In this document: positions 1-11,539 of the stretch, in pieces
Position numbering within the stretch: position 1 is the first letter of the stretch
How the letters are laid out: every line of letters starts with the position of its first letter
Assembly (NCBI GenBank): GCA_023374025.1
Contig: SIJG01000131.1
Span: 1-64,000 of the forward strand
Direction of reading: 5' to 3'
Origin: Heterodera schachtii
Lineage: Eukaryota > Nematoda > Chromadorea > Rhabditida > Heteroderidae
DNA: 64,000 bases
Notes under the pieces: model-generated
What the model was told of the DNA's origin: nothing
The model's database searches: none
What the model saw: only the letters and a program-made list of their open reading frames with translations
Translations under genes and position numbers: made by a program

Positions 1-46
1 TAAAAACAAAATTTGTTTAAAATAATCAATCCAAGTTTTAATGCAG

Positions 47-118
47 AAAATTCCTGTGCAAGAGCCATGCCCCCAGGGCACTCATCAGAGTTGCGAGCCA
101 TGTGTAGAGAAAAGATGA
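47..118 (+). CDS. Last exon of a six-exon secreted-protein paralogue (copy D, rest off window)
   Basis: The exon follows an acceptor ending TTTTAATGCAG at 41-46 and reads KIPVQEPCPQGTHQSCEPC then a short basic end and TGA at 116-118. It is nearly identical to the last exon of copy B (33454-33525) and similar to the last exons of copies A and C. The 3' flank to about 270 also matches the flank of copy B, so this is the tail of a fourth paralogue entering from the left edge. The CPQGT...SCEPC motif is the family's C-terminal Cys signature. Function unknown. Confidence 0.75.
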   Translation, partial: KIPVQEPCPQGTHQSCEPCVEKR

Positions 119-279
119 AACGACCGATTCACCCAAATTGTTGTAATTAGTTGAACAGAAAAAAATATTATACATTGAAGGCATTCTTTGCTGACAGCCC
201 CCATTTGTACAATTTAATTAGCCAAATTATGGTAATAAATTTAAAGAAATGGTAATCTGTGAATGGTCGGGGTCGTTTT

Positions 280-545
280 CGAGGTGATGTAAAGTTTGGG
301 CACCAGAAATTTGGGCACCTTATTTGTTTGAATATAAACTTTTTTTATGACCAAAAATGTTTAGAAAATCAGTTTTTTGAAGTTTCTGGCCATAACTTTT
401 TTTAACCTCTACGAAATTTTTCACAATTTTTGCAGGCTTTTAGAGGACACTTAGGGCTACCGAATGATACGAAGATTGCTGGATTTTGGCTGACAATGAA
501 AAAAAAGTTATAGTTTAAAAACTCGGCCCACGCGAAACTCTAAAT
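280..545. repeat. Foldback-family repeat F1
   Basis: This stretch is homologous, in opposite orientation, to 33685-33960. Shared blocks include a GACAATGAAAAAA...GTTATAG motif followed by CTCGGCCCACGCG at about 495-533. Related repeats lie at 5104-5421 and 26340-26640. No coding content is seen. Confidence 0.6.
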
Positions 546-2642
546 TTGGGGGTTTATAGAGCCTATTTTCATTCTTTAGTGCCTATTTTGGGCTTTTTTA
601 ATAGAGAGAATTATAGATTTTTGTAGTTTGGTTCTTTAATAATTTGTGGAAAAAATAAGCACAAAATACATTCATCATTATTAAATTGGAGTTTTAAAAG
701 ATTTTTATTAAATCAATGAAACAAAAGCAAATAGGTAATTCAAATGCATTCTAATCATCTTCATCTTATGAAAAATGAAAATTCAAATATATGATTTCTC
801 ATAAATTTGCAGAAAATTTATGCTGGTGGAATAATGGAGGAAAAAAGTTTCTATGAAATATTTGGCCAAAGATTGGACAAAAAATTGGAGGAAAATGGTG
901 AGAAATAAATTGATCAAAATGGAATAATTGGACAAATGGGTGAACAAAATGAGGCAAAAAAATGATGAAAATATCGCTCAAAGATTATTTGCAGAACAAA
1001 TTGGTTAAATTTTTGATGAAAATGTTAAGCTACTTTTTGAGTCAGTAGAGCCTATTTTTTTAGCCTAAAAGTCTAAAAAATTCCGAAAAACCGATTTTGG
1101 CGTTTTGCCTACAATTTATTAACAAAAATATAAAAAAACGAAAAATACACCCTTAAGAATCGACCCAAAAATTTCAAAAAAATACACTTCAAAATTTCAT
1201 CTCTAATTTGGTGCTTTTTACAATGCTTAATCGGTGATTTTTTGTGCGGAAAAATGAGCACTCTATTGATAACGAAATTTCCTCAAGAATCGTCCTCGAG
1301 AATTGAATCCCGATGATCGAGATCAAAAACTATGGACTCATATAAAATTAATTAAAAATAATAAAGAAGAGTGAAAATATTCTAAACTATAACAAAATTC
1401 GAACAAAATCGAAAATTAAATTTTCCGACTTTTTCATTTTTAGCATTAAAAATATTTAAGTAAGGGCTGGGATCATACGAGATTGTTTTCAAAACACAGA
1501 CAAAAGATGATTTTAAGTACTTAACGCAGAGTACGAACTGCCAATTTGTTTAGTCTTTTCATCCATAATTTTTTGTGTTTTGGTGAAATTCTACAAGAAA
1601 ACGTTAAATTAGTTGGCATTTGAATGATAATTAGTTTAAAAAAAATTTAATATTGGCTTATAATTTGACTACGCTTTCTTCTGGCATCTCAATTTTTCAA
1701 CTGATGTGAGTGCCAATTATAGTCACCACCATTTTATGCAGAATTTTTATTTCTTTGTTAATTTTTGTTAATTGAGATGTTTTTTCTACCCGACTAATAA
1801 TTAGCGAATTGTCATTATACACAAATGCATTTCATATTAAATTATTTAGCGGAACTATCGCTTTTAATTTTCGCAGTATTTTTTTTTTTAATTTTTCACT
1901 TGATTGGCTGGTTTTTGCTGAATCATTTTTAGTATGAGCGCTGCTCTTTTGGCTTCATTGAATTTTACTCCATTTCCGTTTGCCATTCGGTACCACACTT
2001 TCCCAGACCATTTGATGATGATGATCATATGTTTGATGACGATCTGTTAACATCGATGGTTTTGGCTTTCAAGCAGCTCTCACTGCCTCTGCTATTCATT
2101 GCATAAAAATGCCAACCGAGCAGCAAAAGCCATTCATTCATTTCATTCATTTTTGGGTCCTTTAAATTTTTCTGATTTTTTTAATATACTTTATTAATTT
2201 GGAAAAACAAAAAAAAAGACTTAGCTTTTCATTAGTAAAGTAAATTACTCTTTACAAATCAGAAAATATGATTAAATCCATCTAGTTGGGAGTTGAAATT
2301 GCAAATAATTATTTTAATGAATTAATTAAGTCAATTTCAGGTAATTAAAAGTGTATACATAATACGATTATTAGTTGTGATTTTCTTTACAATAATAAAT
2401 AATAATAAACCTTTTTTAGCACTCCTTTTGTTTGAAAAGTTTTTTTAAGTTTAAGGTAAAATAAAAATTTGAAATAAAATTTAATTTAATAGGATTATAT
2501 TAGAGAAGGAATTTAAACAGGGCTAGATTTTGGGAAATTTGAACTTTTCATTTAAATAGAAATAAAATCATATAAGTTCAGTTTTTCTAAAACCGAACTG
2601 GTTACTGCAATCATACAAATGTTTTATTTTAATCCAGGAAAA
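546..2642. other. Intergenic; low-complexity element remnants, no gene seen
   Basis: At 535-1110 short blocks around GAGCCTATTTT and TTTTAGCCT recur on both strands, resembling the subterminal arrays of the element at 61141-61558. The motif ATACACCCTTAAGAAT at about 1145 matches the conserved internal junction of the hAT-like elements. The remainder (about 1300-2600) is AT-rich and probably holds the promoter of the gene at 2643. No exon can be supported. Confidence 0.5.
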
Positions 2643-3397
2643 ATGCCAAATATTGCATTCTTTTTCCTCAGTGTTTTTGGTTGTGCCTTGTTGGACCGAG
2701 GAAACGGTGATGCAAGTAATTGATTAATCCTAGATTCCTTCCGGTTTTTTTTTTAAATTTAAGCACTTCACTGCAAACGAGGATTTAAGAATGAATTTTC
2801 GCGAAAGGAAGACCTTGGCACTGCCTGTACAGATGAGAATCACGCTTACATCTATGATCACTGTTTCTTACAATTTTGTCAATCAGGTAAAAATGTCGTT
2901 TAATTTGAAAAAAATTATCAGGAAAATACAATTTTGAGAAGTTGAAATTGAAAGACTTTCTTAAATTTTCCATAAAATTATGGCTTCAGTTAAAATGTTT
3001 AGCCTCGTTAAATTCTTCCCAGATAACCGAGGATTCAAATTCTGGTTATATTTAAAGTGATTTTTTGAAAAAAAATAGATGTTAATTAATAAATATTATT
3101 TCAGGTTTTCACCTTTATTATAGTTGGACTTGTTCTGGTGATAACAACGAAGAAATGGAAGCATATATCGAAAAGTGTGCTAAGCAGGAAAGAAATTTTC
3201 TTGCAGAACGAGACACGGGAATTGAACCACAATTCTGGAAATGCCAATGCAAATACGGTGAAAAAAATACAAGTTACACTGGAGACAATGCATTGAAACC
3301 CGATCCATGGGAAAAAAATACAGCTTTACCAGCAGAAGTGGGAACACCAACGGAAGAGTCCATCGTAAAGATAAATTTGAAAAAATATTCTAATTAA
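2643..3397 (+). CDS. Small Cys-rich secreted protein, three exons, 162 aa
   Basis: Exons are 2643-2715, 2764-2886 and 3105-3397. All boundaries are GT-AG and the phases (1,1) agree. Residues 1-22 form a signal peptide (MPNIAFFFLSVFGCALL). Exon 2 encodes HCKRGFKNEFSRKEDLG followed by several Cys (ACT, HCFLQFCQS), and exon 3 adds SWTCSG, EKCAK and FWKCQCKYG before a hydrophilic, Lys/Glu-rich tail. The pattern suggests a small disulphide-stabilised extracellular protein. An exon with the same C-x-x-F-x-N-E-F start occurs at 6550-6727, so a local family exists. I cannot assign it to a named family; an effector or cuticle-associated role is possible but unsupported. Confidence 0.75.
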
Positions 3398-4226
3398 AAT
3401 AGAAATATTGTGCAAACAAATTGACTCAAATTAGAGAAAGGCAAATCAACATTTTCCCTTTAAAAATATTAGTGCGGGAAAAAAGCGTACGGAAAAATTC
3501 ATTTCTGGAAATTCGTGCTTTCACAGTCAAATTTGGCAACAACAAAAAAAAAACAGAAACGGGAAAAATCGGTAAATTTTCTGTTTATCGGTTAACTTTA
3601 TTTACCGTCGGTAAAATCTCAGTTTTTCAGTGCTTGCAGCTATGCAAAATTCTCTAACAAATCATAACTAGCTTTAAAGATTATCCCATTTTCAGTTTTA
3701 TTCTTAGGTTTTATTTGTTTTTTTTAATTTAAGGACAAAAAAGCCAAATATTTAGCAATGATTTCAAGCAGCGAAAAACTGAGGCAAAAAAATTCATAAT
3801 ATTTTTAAAAATAATTTAACCTTATATACATAAAATTTTCGCTTTTTAGTCTTACAAACTTTAAAACAATTAATTTCCTAATTTTAAATGTTTAAACCAA
3901 CCTCGGAATTTAACACACTTCCCAATTTTATTCTTGCTAAAAATTTTTTTTTAAAATAATGAAATTAATAACATAAATATTTACTATTGCATAATACATA
4001 TATGTTGATAATAAAATAACACAAAAATTCTAATAAAAATTTTGATTTACCTTTCTCTTTTCAATAGAGCAATTTTAAATTGAATTAATACTGAAAAATA
4101 ATTTTTTAATTAATTTAATAATGAAATGCTTTGTTTTATAAAATTGTATAATAATATAAATTATTTCAGACGGAACAAAGTAAGTCAAATGAAGAAGATG
4201 AAAAAATGCCAATCGTATATGTTTAG
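3398..4226. other. Intergenic, AT-rich, nothing recognised
   Basis: No convincing exon is seen here apart from a possible tiny exon ending at about 4179 (acceptor TTTCAG at 4164-4169, donor GTAAG at 4180) that could feed the next gene. Confidence 0.4.
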
Positions 4227-4718
4227 CAGCTATAAACTGTTATCATGCACACCGATATCGCCAAGATCCCCAAGATTCCAATTTTTCTGACTGGAGTCAA
4301 CACAGATTCACATACCTGAGGATGATGTTCAAAGCTATTCCTGAGGATGAGCAGGAACCATACAAATGCTACTATGGTGTCCCGTGTCGAACATTTCGCT
4401 GCTTTGAAAGTATGTATTAATAATGAAACAAGAAATTTAATGAATATTATGGCAATATTCGTTAAGTTTAATAAATTTATACGGCCATATTTCTTTAATA
4501 TAATAATTTATTTGATAGAAAAAAGTGGCGACGACATTTTTGTAATCAATTTTTGTGGTGACACAAACCCTGACAGGGAACTTACCATGTTGCATGCATG
4601 CTATGGATATGATGGGAAATTAGAAACAGTTGTAGGCGACATTTCAGAAAAATGTTCCACAGACTTGTGTAACATTAACAACATCGAATTGAAAGTAATA
4701 TATGAAAAAAATAATTAA
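4227..4718 (+). CDS. Ly6/three-finger-like Cys-rich protein (5' end not found)
   Basis: Two exons, 4227-4409 and 4519-4718, join in phase across a GT-AG intron. The peptide runs INCYHAHRYRQ..., KCYYGVPCRTFRCFE, VINFCGD, LHACYGYDG and ends KCSTDLCNIN plus a short tail. An N-terminal CY and a terminal C-x-x-D-x-C-N motif are hallmarks of Ly6/uPAR/activin-receptor three-finger domains. The family is extracellular, secreted or GPI-linked. No signal-peptide exon could be placed; a very short exon at about 4170-4179 joined over a 47-base intron is one option. The three-finger assignment rests on the Cys pattern only. Confidence 0.55.
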
Positions 4719-5103
4719 TGACTATTTAAAAAGACATTTTGGGCGTAAAAATCAAAATTATATGAATATTAACTTTTTGTTAACTAAACAAAAATGGATT
4801 AGTGAATTCAAAAAATAAAGAAAATAAAAATTTTCTATTTATAAATAATAATATTGATTCTTTGTAAGAACTATTAATTCGATTATTTTTATATATTTAG
4901 CAAACCAAAGACACAACAAATGCTTCACTCACAGTAATAGAATTTTATTATATTTTTTCAAATAATATAATACATTCGGGAATACCTGACAAGGGGGTGC
5001 TCATTTGGCTGATCGTAAGAGATCTAGGGTAGGGGGCGGCTGTAAAAAAAGTGAAGATAAAAAAGTGATTGGAACCAAAGTTTTCTGCTTTCGTTTGGGC
5101 CCC

Positions 5104-5421
5104 CACGGTTGGGCCCCGAACTAAAACTTTTTCATTTGTCAACAAAATCCAACATTGTTGATATCATTCGAAAGATTTTTAAATGCTCTATTAATCTTAC
5201 AAAAATAAAAAGATTTTTTGGCTTCTGAAAAGTTATTAAAAAATTTTTAAATTTCGACTTTTTTGCAGTTTTCATGTATAACTTTTTTGGTAATTAACCT
5301 AATCGACAAGCAATATTATAAAAAAGGCTTCTAAACAGATTAGCTTTTGAATGATGCCAACAATGTTGGATTTGGTTGACAATGAAAAAAGTTATAGTAA
5401 AAAACGTTCTGAGGCCCAACT
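5104..5421. repeat. Foldback element F2
   Basis: The left part (about 5108-5175: GTTGGGCCCCGAACTAAAAC..., TCCAACATTGTTG, ATCATTCGAAAG) is the reverse complement of the right part (about 5346-5421: TTTGAATGATGCC, CAACAATGTTGGA, GTTATAGT, GAGGCCCAAC). This makes a hairpin of roughly 70-base imperfect arms. It is related to F1, F3 and F4. Confidence 0.65.
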
Positions 5422-6429
5422 GAAGTAAATCGGACCAATGGTGTGTATCATACTAAAATTTCGATAACGCGTAACCTAATTTTAAAAATTGAACCGTTGA
5501 ACCAATTAGAAAAAAACTGATGGAACCCAAATGCTTTTGCTTTCATGATTGTATGTTAAATTGTCTTTTCTAATACTTAATTATCAAAAAAATAAAAACC
5601 CAAAGAGTCAAATTAAAAAATAAAATTCTAATGTAATACAAAAACTTAGTTTTAATTTATGAAAAATTGGTTTATACTTAAAGGAATCAGCTTCAACCGA
5701 GACCAGTTCAAATATGGAGGTGAGAAAATTCAATTCTCTTTATATTATATCCTTTTTAAAAATATAATTTTCTTTATTTAGGAATTAAAAGAAACAACGA
5801 CCAAGGTTATAAAAATAAATAAAAAACAAATAGATTTTTAGAACATTGTGCAGCAAAAAAGTTTTTGAAATTTTTACAGAACATCAAAATTAATGTTATT
5901 TCAGGAAATGATCAAAATTAAAATAAAATAAATTTCTTAATTTTTTATGCGATGATAAAGTTTTTGGTAATTTGAGATTTTTACTTAGTTGCGAGTTTAT
6001 TTTTATTTTTTCGTTAAAATTAAAGACAAATGATTTATTTTTAATTTGTTCACTTAAAACATTAATTAAATTAAATATTTTTGATTTTTTAATTAAATTA
6101 AAATATTTTAATTTTTTTCTTTGAAAAAATTCTCGGTTGGTCCCGGCTCTAGTCCCGATTGAAAACCAAGGCCATTGTCCTGGCTTCTCTAGTCCCGGAA
6201 ATTCCCGGCGCAATTTTTACAAAATTCCCGAAAAAAAGCCGCAAATATTATGATTATTATTTTTACATTTATAATAAATTTATCTGTATTTGAGGAAATA
6301 AAAACGACAACCAGCACCCAAAAGATGGTAAAAAACAAATGAAAAATTAATGGCATAAATTAAAACAGATATTTACGACTTAAAAGATTAAGGCATTTCC
6401 GTCAACATTGTCCATCATTCAAAAAATAA
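5422..6429. other. Intergenic, AT-rich with GGCCGGG/CCCGG remnants
   Basis: 6125-6240 contains scattered TCCCGG blocks like the subterminal repeats of the small elements elsewhere in the window, but no ends or target duplication could be matched. No gene seen. Confidence 0.4.
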
Positions 6430-6727
6430 TTAGTGAACCGCAACTCTTTTGTGTCCTTCGCCAGTCTTGCAACTTGTAAAAATATATAATTTAAAAAATG
6501 GCAAAATAAATAATTTACAAATAATAATGATTACCTGCAATTTTATCAGCACTAAAAATGGTATGCCATCAAAACTTGCCGTCCGTTTCAAAATGAATTC
6601 GACAAATTGCGCCTCATTGACACACCCGGTCAAAGTCCCGCCAACAAAGCTCGCATGGGAACTGAGCAACTATTTTTTTGTGAATATGAACAGTGCCACA
6701 TGGCTGAAGGAGTATTTCCCGTGAGAT
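6430..6727 (+). pseudogene. Fragment of the Cys-rich secreted family
   Basis: At 6550-6727 one frame reads YAIKTCRPFQNEFDKL, then EQLFFCEYEQCHMAEG and a stop at 6725. It aligns with exon 2 of the gene at 2643 (HCKRGFKNEFSRKEDLG...CFLQFCQSG). A short upstream piece at 6436-6475 reads EPQLFCVLRQSC, resembling the same block. Extending the longer block upstream meets a TAA at once, and no signal peptide is found. It could be a remnant or a gene with undetected small exons. Confidence 0.45.
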
Positions 6728-7758
6728 GAAAATATGGGAATTCTTATTTAATTCATATTATTTTTTTTATTTAAATTTTTTATTCCTAAAATTTTTCTTT
6801 TTTTTGTTCATTTAGTTTGGTTAAGCAAACCCGGGAATTTATGCGAAAATAGATAAAGAGTGGCAAATATTAAACTCTGGATTTAATTTCTGAAATCCGG
6901 GACCCTAACAAAAAAAAATATCGTAATTCCCGGGCCGCTTAATGTTTTTAAATTTTTTTCCAATGTGATAATACATTGGGGTCCGCATTCATATGTGCCA
7001 AAAAAAGAGGAAAAGATATCAGCCGTGTCCGGGTCCAGCTGATTTGAAAATCTCTTTCTCTAATTTTTACTCATTTCATTTTTAAATTTTGCCGAAAATT
7101 TAGGAGTTTTAAAAATCCTAAAAACCTTTCAAAATTTTAACACATATTAACGCGGACCCTGTCAAAGTTAATCTATACAACTTTATTCGTTTTATCTGAA
7201 TGTAATTTCTTTCATTTCAATATTTATTTTATGGTTTTATTTATTTATGATTAGTGCTGGCAAAAATATGGATAATCTCGAAATATTTTGATGAAATATG
7301 GACAACTAAAATCTAGAAATATGGGACATAAAATATAAAAATATGGACATATATTTTCCAAATTTATGCGGGCCGTTCGAATAGGGTTTTTTTTATTAGA
7401 AAATGAACAAAAAATAGATTTCTATAATTGGCAGCTCTATTTATGATAATGTTTTTTCAAAGCTTTCAGAACTTTGAAATTTAATTTCTAAAACTTTTCA
7501 TCTTTTTAGTTTTAAAAAAAATAAAAAAACAAAAAATAAAACACTCTTTTGGCATTTTTTCATACATTTAAATATTAGCAATTATTAATATAAATTTAAT
7601 CCCCAAGCCTTACCGATGATTTTAAATAATTTAATTTTTTTAATCATTGTTTAATTCCATGTAATAAAATCGATTACTTATGAACAATGTATTCCTCCTC
7701 TCTATTCGTTTCATTATTATTCTTTTTTTCATTTCCAATCAACTTTTTTTGTCTAAAC
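6728..7758. other. Intergenic; low-complexity ATATGG-type and CCCGGG repeat remnants
   Basis: 7260-7440 holds repeated AATATGG blocks between GTGCTGGCAAAAATATGG and ATTGGCAGCTC. This looks like a decayed relative of the element at 41318-41595 (CAGGGCTGTCAAAAATATG). 6830-6940 has an inverted CCCGGGAATT / AATTCCCGGG pair. No gene seen. Confidence 0.4.
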
Positions 7759-8675
7759 TAGGGTTCGAGCCCCGTGGGCGGGGGTGGCTTTTCGCGGGGG
7801 CGGGGGATTGCGGGGGGTCAGAGTCGCGGGGGCGGGGGTGAGCAAATGACTCGCCCCCGGGGACGGGGGCGGGGGTTTGCTTTTAATTAGCTCCAAAAAA
7901 TCTCACAAAAAAAATTAATTTTTTCGAATGATGTGTTTGGCTCCACATTCCTCTATTCGATGTATCGCCTCGATTTAATTCTTTTTGGTATAATTGCACA
8001 GATATTGTCTAAAAATGACCAAATTTAGGGATTATAAATTATGCCAGATTAGTCAATTTTATGGGTGTTTTGTCTATTAATCCAGCGTTTCTATCTCAAA
8101 ATTTTCAAAATAAAAAAAGGCCAAAAAATAAGATTTTAGGGTTAAAAATAAGAACATTTTGCAAAATTGGTTCAAATATTTTTACATTTTATTCGGTTAG
8201 AAATTAGCCAAATTTTTCAGAAATTTCCATCTTTTCAATGAAAATAAGGCACTACCCCTAAATCAGAACATTTCTTACAAATAAGAACATATAGAAAAAC
8301 CTGTATTAATTGGAAAAAAAATAAAATCAAAAGAAAACGTCAACCGGTGTGGAACTCATAACAAAAAGTATAGTTAATGTTGAAGCACTAACTACTAATC
8401 CACAAATATATTTAAAAATGAAAAATAAAATTTTCTTTATTTCATAAAATTTTGTCAAAATGGTTAAAAATTCAAATTGTATAAATTTTTTGCCTTTTAT
8501 CCACGAATATGTCATTCTTAGGGGGTGTATTTTTCACCCCCGCGCCCCCGCGGGGGTGAAGGTCGCGGGGGCGGGGGATGTGGGGGTCTGAGTCACGGGG
8601 GCGGGGACGAGGGTGAGCCCAAAAAACCTGTCCCGTCCCCGGGGACGGGGGCAGGGGCGGGGCTCGAACTGGCGC
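7759..8675. mobile_element. hAT-like element with GGGGGCGGGG subterminal arrays, right end truncated
   Basis: The left end TAGGGTTCGAGCCCCG at 7759 is followed by GGGGGCGGGG-type arrays to about 7875. A matching array at about 8520-8672 ends GGGGCTCGAAC, the reverse complement of the left end without the last few bases. The junction CATTCTTAGGGGGTGTATTTTT at about 8512 is shared with the elements at 61932 and 63829. At 8325-8410 (minus) a tRNA-like TGGATTAGTAGTTAG plus GAGTTCC pair is seen. No target duplication is found because the right end is eroded. Confidence 0.65.
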
Positions 8676-9224
8676 CTTTTGGTGGAATGTTTCCTTTTGA
8701 AGGTGCCCCTCGCCACTCTTGAATATTTATCCGCAAAATCCCTAGCCTATTGACGGGCTTTTTTAGCGCTTTTAGGTGAAAGTTCAACAGACACGGAATT
8801 ATTCACACCACTATTCCGCGCACAGCCCAAAATTATTGCAGCCCCTATATATAAGTAAATTCCTTATTTTTGAATGAATTTTTCAAAATAAATTACACCA
8901 TCCATTCGGGTAACCTATCGGCACTTTTTGTTGAGAAAAAAATTGCGTAATTGGCATTCCGTCATCTGTTTCACCATTTAAAAATGTGAAAAGCTAAAAT
9001 TCCATTCTAATCAATCTTAAATTCTGATCAAAATCCTAATTGTATGATTTAAGTAAAACGGAGGAAATGCTAAATTATACTATAACTGTCATGTATGTAT
9101 TCATAGATTACCATTTCTTAAAAAAATGACAAGTTTATTACAATAATTTGGCTATTAAATTTTACAAATGTATTGCAGGGGAAGAATGAATAATAAGCTA
9201 TTTATATATGCTGTTGATTGTAAG

Positions 9225-11539
9225 TTATGCATCTTTCTTTTCGTCATTTCCCGCACATGGCTCACAACTCTGACGAGTGCCCTGGGGGCAGGCCTCTTTC
9301 ACACTAATGTTCTACATTAAAAATTGTATTATGTATATATTAAATAAATGTCTGAAAATTCTAATTGTTTAAAGAAATTTCGAGATTAATTGGCCTGTCA
9401 AAATCATATTTTAGGATACTAAAACAAAAAAAAACAAATTGACAATCCAATTTTTATTGCAAAGGGGGTGGTCCGAAAGGTTTCCAGTAGAGACCGGACA
9501 ACTGGGGTCGGAGGGATCCGGACTGAATCCCGATCCCGATCAATCCAGATGAATTTAAAAAATTGCTCGGGACGGATCCCTAGGTCGGGATCCCGAATTT
9601 AATCCCGAAGGAATCCCGCGATATCCCGATCCCGTGCGGTCTCTAGTTTCCACCCTCTCCCCCTATAGAGCCCCCCTCCCCCCTAAAATAAGGCCCTCCC
9701 CTTCCGAGGGAAATTGAAAAAAGCACCGGTGGTTCCATTTTAATAAATAGTGTATGAAAATTTATTAAAAATTGACAGCACTTGAAGTTCAGAGTCGAGC
9801 TCATAGGATTTGTTTTGAAGCCCGTAACGGATCGGGTCACAGATTGGCCATTTTGGCAATTCAGCGTCGGATACGATGACGTCATCCTTTGGCGAACAAA
9901 CGCGCATTACTTCGAGCCATTTATCATTACTAAATTCCAGGATTTATAAAAATAAAAATAAAACGCATAGGTCGCGGGAAGAATAAATAAAATTATGATT
10001 TTTTTGACCACTTGACGGATTTACAAAACGAATTTTCACCGCTAAAACATACTCATGAAAAATTTTTGATACGTATCTTTCTTCATTCATATGGACAAGC
10101 AAATCCACAAGGTCAATCGTATTCGACGGTCCTAAAAATTGGCACATTTAATTTAATTTAAATAATATTTTCATTTAATTTTTTTCATTAAAATTTATGT
10201 TTGAAATATTTTAAAATTTTGAAATCTTTTCTGCTCCATTCTTCCAACAAAATTTTTGAATGTGAAAAATATCAAAATTTGGTGCTAATTAATCTGCTGC
10301 AAGAAATTTCCAATTTTTTTGTTTTTTGTTTTTTTATAGCACACCTTGCGTATCTGGGTTCATCATATCCAGTGAATAAGCACAATTTCCTCCGTATTTT
10401 GTTTTCACTACAATATCTTTGGAAAAGTCAGTGCGAAACCAATTTTGATTTCCAAATCTTCTTGTCCATCCAGCAGAAGTGTGGTCGTGGAAAATAAAGT
10501 CGTGGGCACAGCACTAAAAATAAAATTTATTTGTAAAACTTAAATCTATTGAGTTGGGCTTCTATTTTTAGGTTCTAAAAAACCCCGCAAAATAGGGAAA
10601 TGGGCTTTTGATAAATTTTTGATTTATTTCTTTGAAGTGTATTTTTTTTTGAAATTTTTTGGGTCGGTTGTCAGGGGTATGTTTTTTGTTTTATTACGTT
10701 TTTGTTAGTAAATTTGTTCAATCGCTAAAATATAGAAAATAGGTTTTTTCCTTTTAGGCTTTTAGACTAGAAAATAAATAGTTGCTAATAACTCGAAAAC
10801 TAGCTTAACAACAACCAAAAAAAAAAGAAGAATGAATTTCAGACCAATGAGAGCTCAGGAAAAAATAGGTGAAAACCTAAAAATATCAAAATTTAAAGAT
10901 AATTAAATGTTGCACATTATTGCACTGTATCTTTTTCAAATTAAAAATTGTCTTTTCATATTATAAAAATTAATTAATTTTGCCCGTACCTCGCCAATTT
11001 CGTTCAAAATGAAGCAATTAGTGCGAAGTTTGAGCTGAAATTCATAGCGGGTGGCCTGCATAATCTCAACTTTGGAAGTGACATTTCGAACAAATTCTCC
11101 TCCATCTTCCCAATCCAACACAGTGTCGAAAATGATCGATTCGCGAGACACTAACTAAATTTGAAAAAAAATTCTTATTTCCTCTGATATAACTATAAAG
11201 GCCAAAATCCCTTAGCCCCTTCCCGAGGGATTGAAAAATTAATCAGTTAATCCATTATCCCTCCCGATGAATTAAAAAGAAATCCTTTCCGCTCTATCAT
11301 CCATTCCCTTTCAAATAAAGCCTCCTTTTCCAAGGAGGTTGAAAAGAATAAATTAAATTTTTAATTTAATTAATTACCAAAGTTTTGGCAATGAATTTCA
11401 TCTGAAGTCGGCCCATGGCGGGCAAACTTTTGCCGCACATAAATTTCATGTTGAATTTGCCGTTTAAAATGCGCTCACTTTGGTCACCAAAGTCAAATTG
11501 AAGCGCAAAGAGCAGCAGAAGATGAAGCACAGACATCAT
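9225..11539 (-). CDS. Six-exon secreted protein, copy A, 269 aa
   Basis: Minus-strand exons are 11539-11378, 11154-10990, 10513-10345, 10131-10053, 9929-9782 and 9311-9225. All introns are GT-AG, phases agree throughout, and the total is 810 bases with one stop, so the copy looks intact. The signal peptide is MSVLHLLLLFALQFDFG after a leading Met. Then come FMCGKSLPAMGRLQMKF, an acidic FDTVLDWEDGGEFVRNVTSK with an N-glycosylation site, CCAHDFIFHDHTSAGW, KYGGNCAYSL, RVCSPKDDV, WPICDPIRYG and the tail CPQGTRQSCEPC. About 12 Cys are expected to form disulphides. The family is unrecognised. The first two exons faintly recall transthyretin-like nematode proteins, but this is weak inference. Copies B, C and D are in the same window, so the family is locally expanding. 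Intron 5 carries the small element at 9488-9645. Confidence 0.85.
9488..9645. mobile_element. 158-bp hAT-like element, TIR TAGAGACCGGAC, TSD GTTTCCA(G/C)
   Basis: It begins TAGAGACCGGAC and ends GTGCGGTCTCTA. The flanks are GTTTCCAG (9480-9487) and GTTTCCAC (9646-9653), a 7/8 match. The interior is GGATCC and ATCCCGATCCCG blocks on both strands. It sits in the last intron of copy A. Confidence 0.8.

Noticed and set aside
8525..8722. Gly/Pro-rich open frames on both strands
   Set aside because: They are translations of GGGGGCGGGG arrays in a transposon end, not genes.
11378..11539. Transthyretin-like family as a firm call for the six-exon genes
   Set aside because: Only loose resemblance in the first two exons; the Cys pattern and later exons do not fit, so left as unrecognised.
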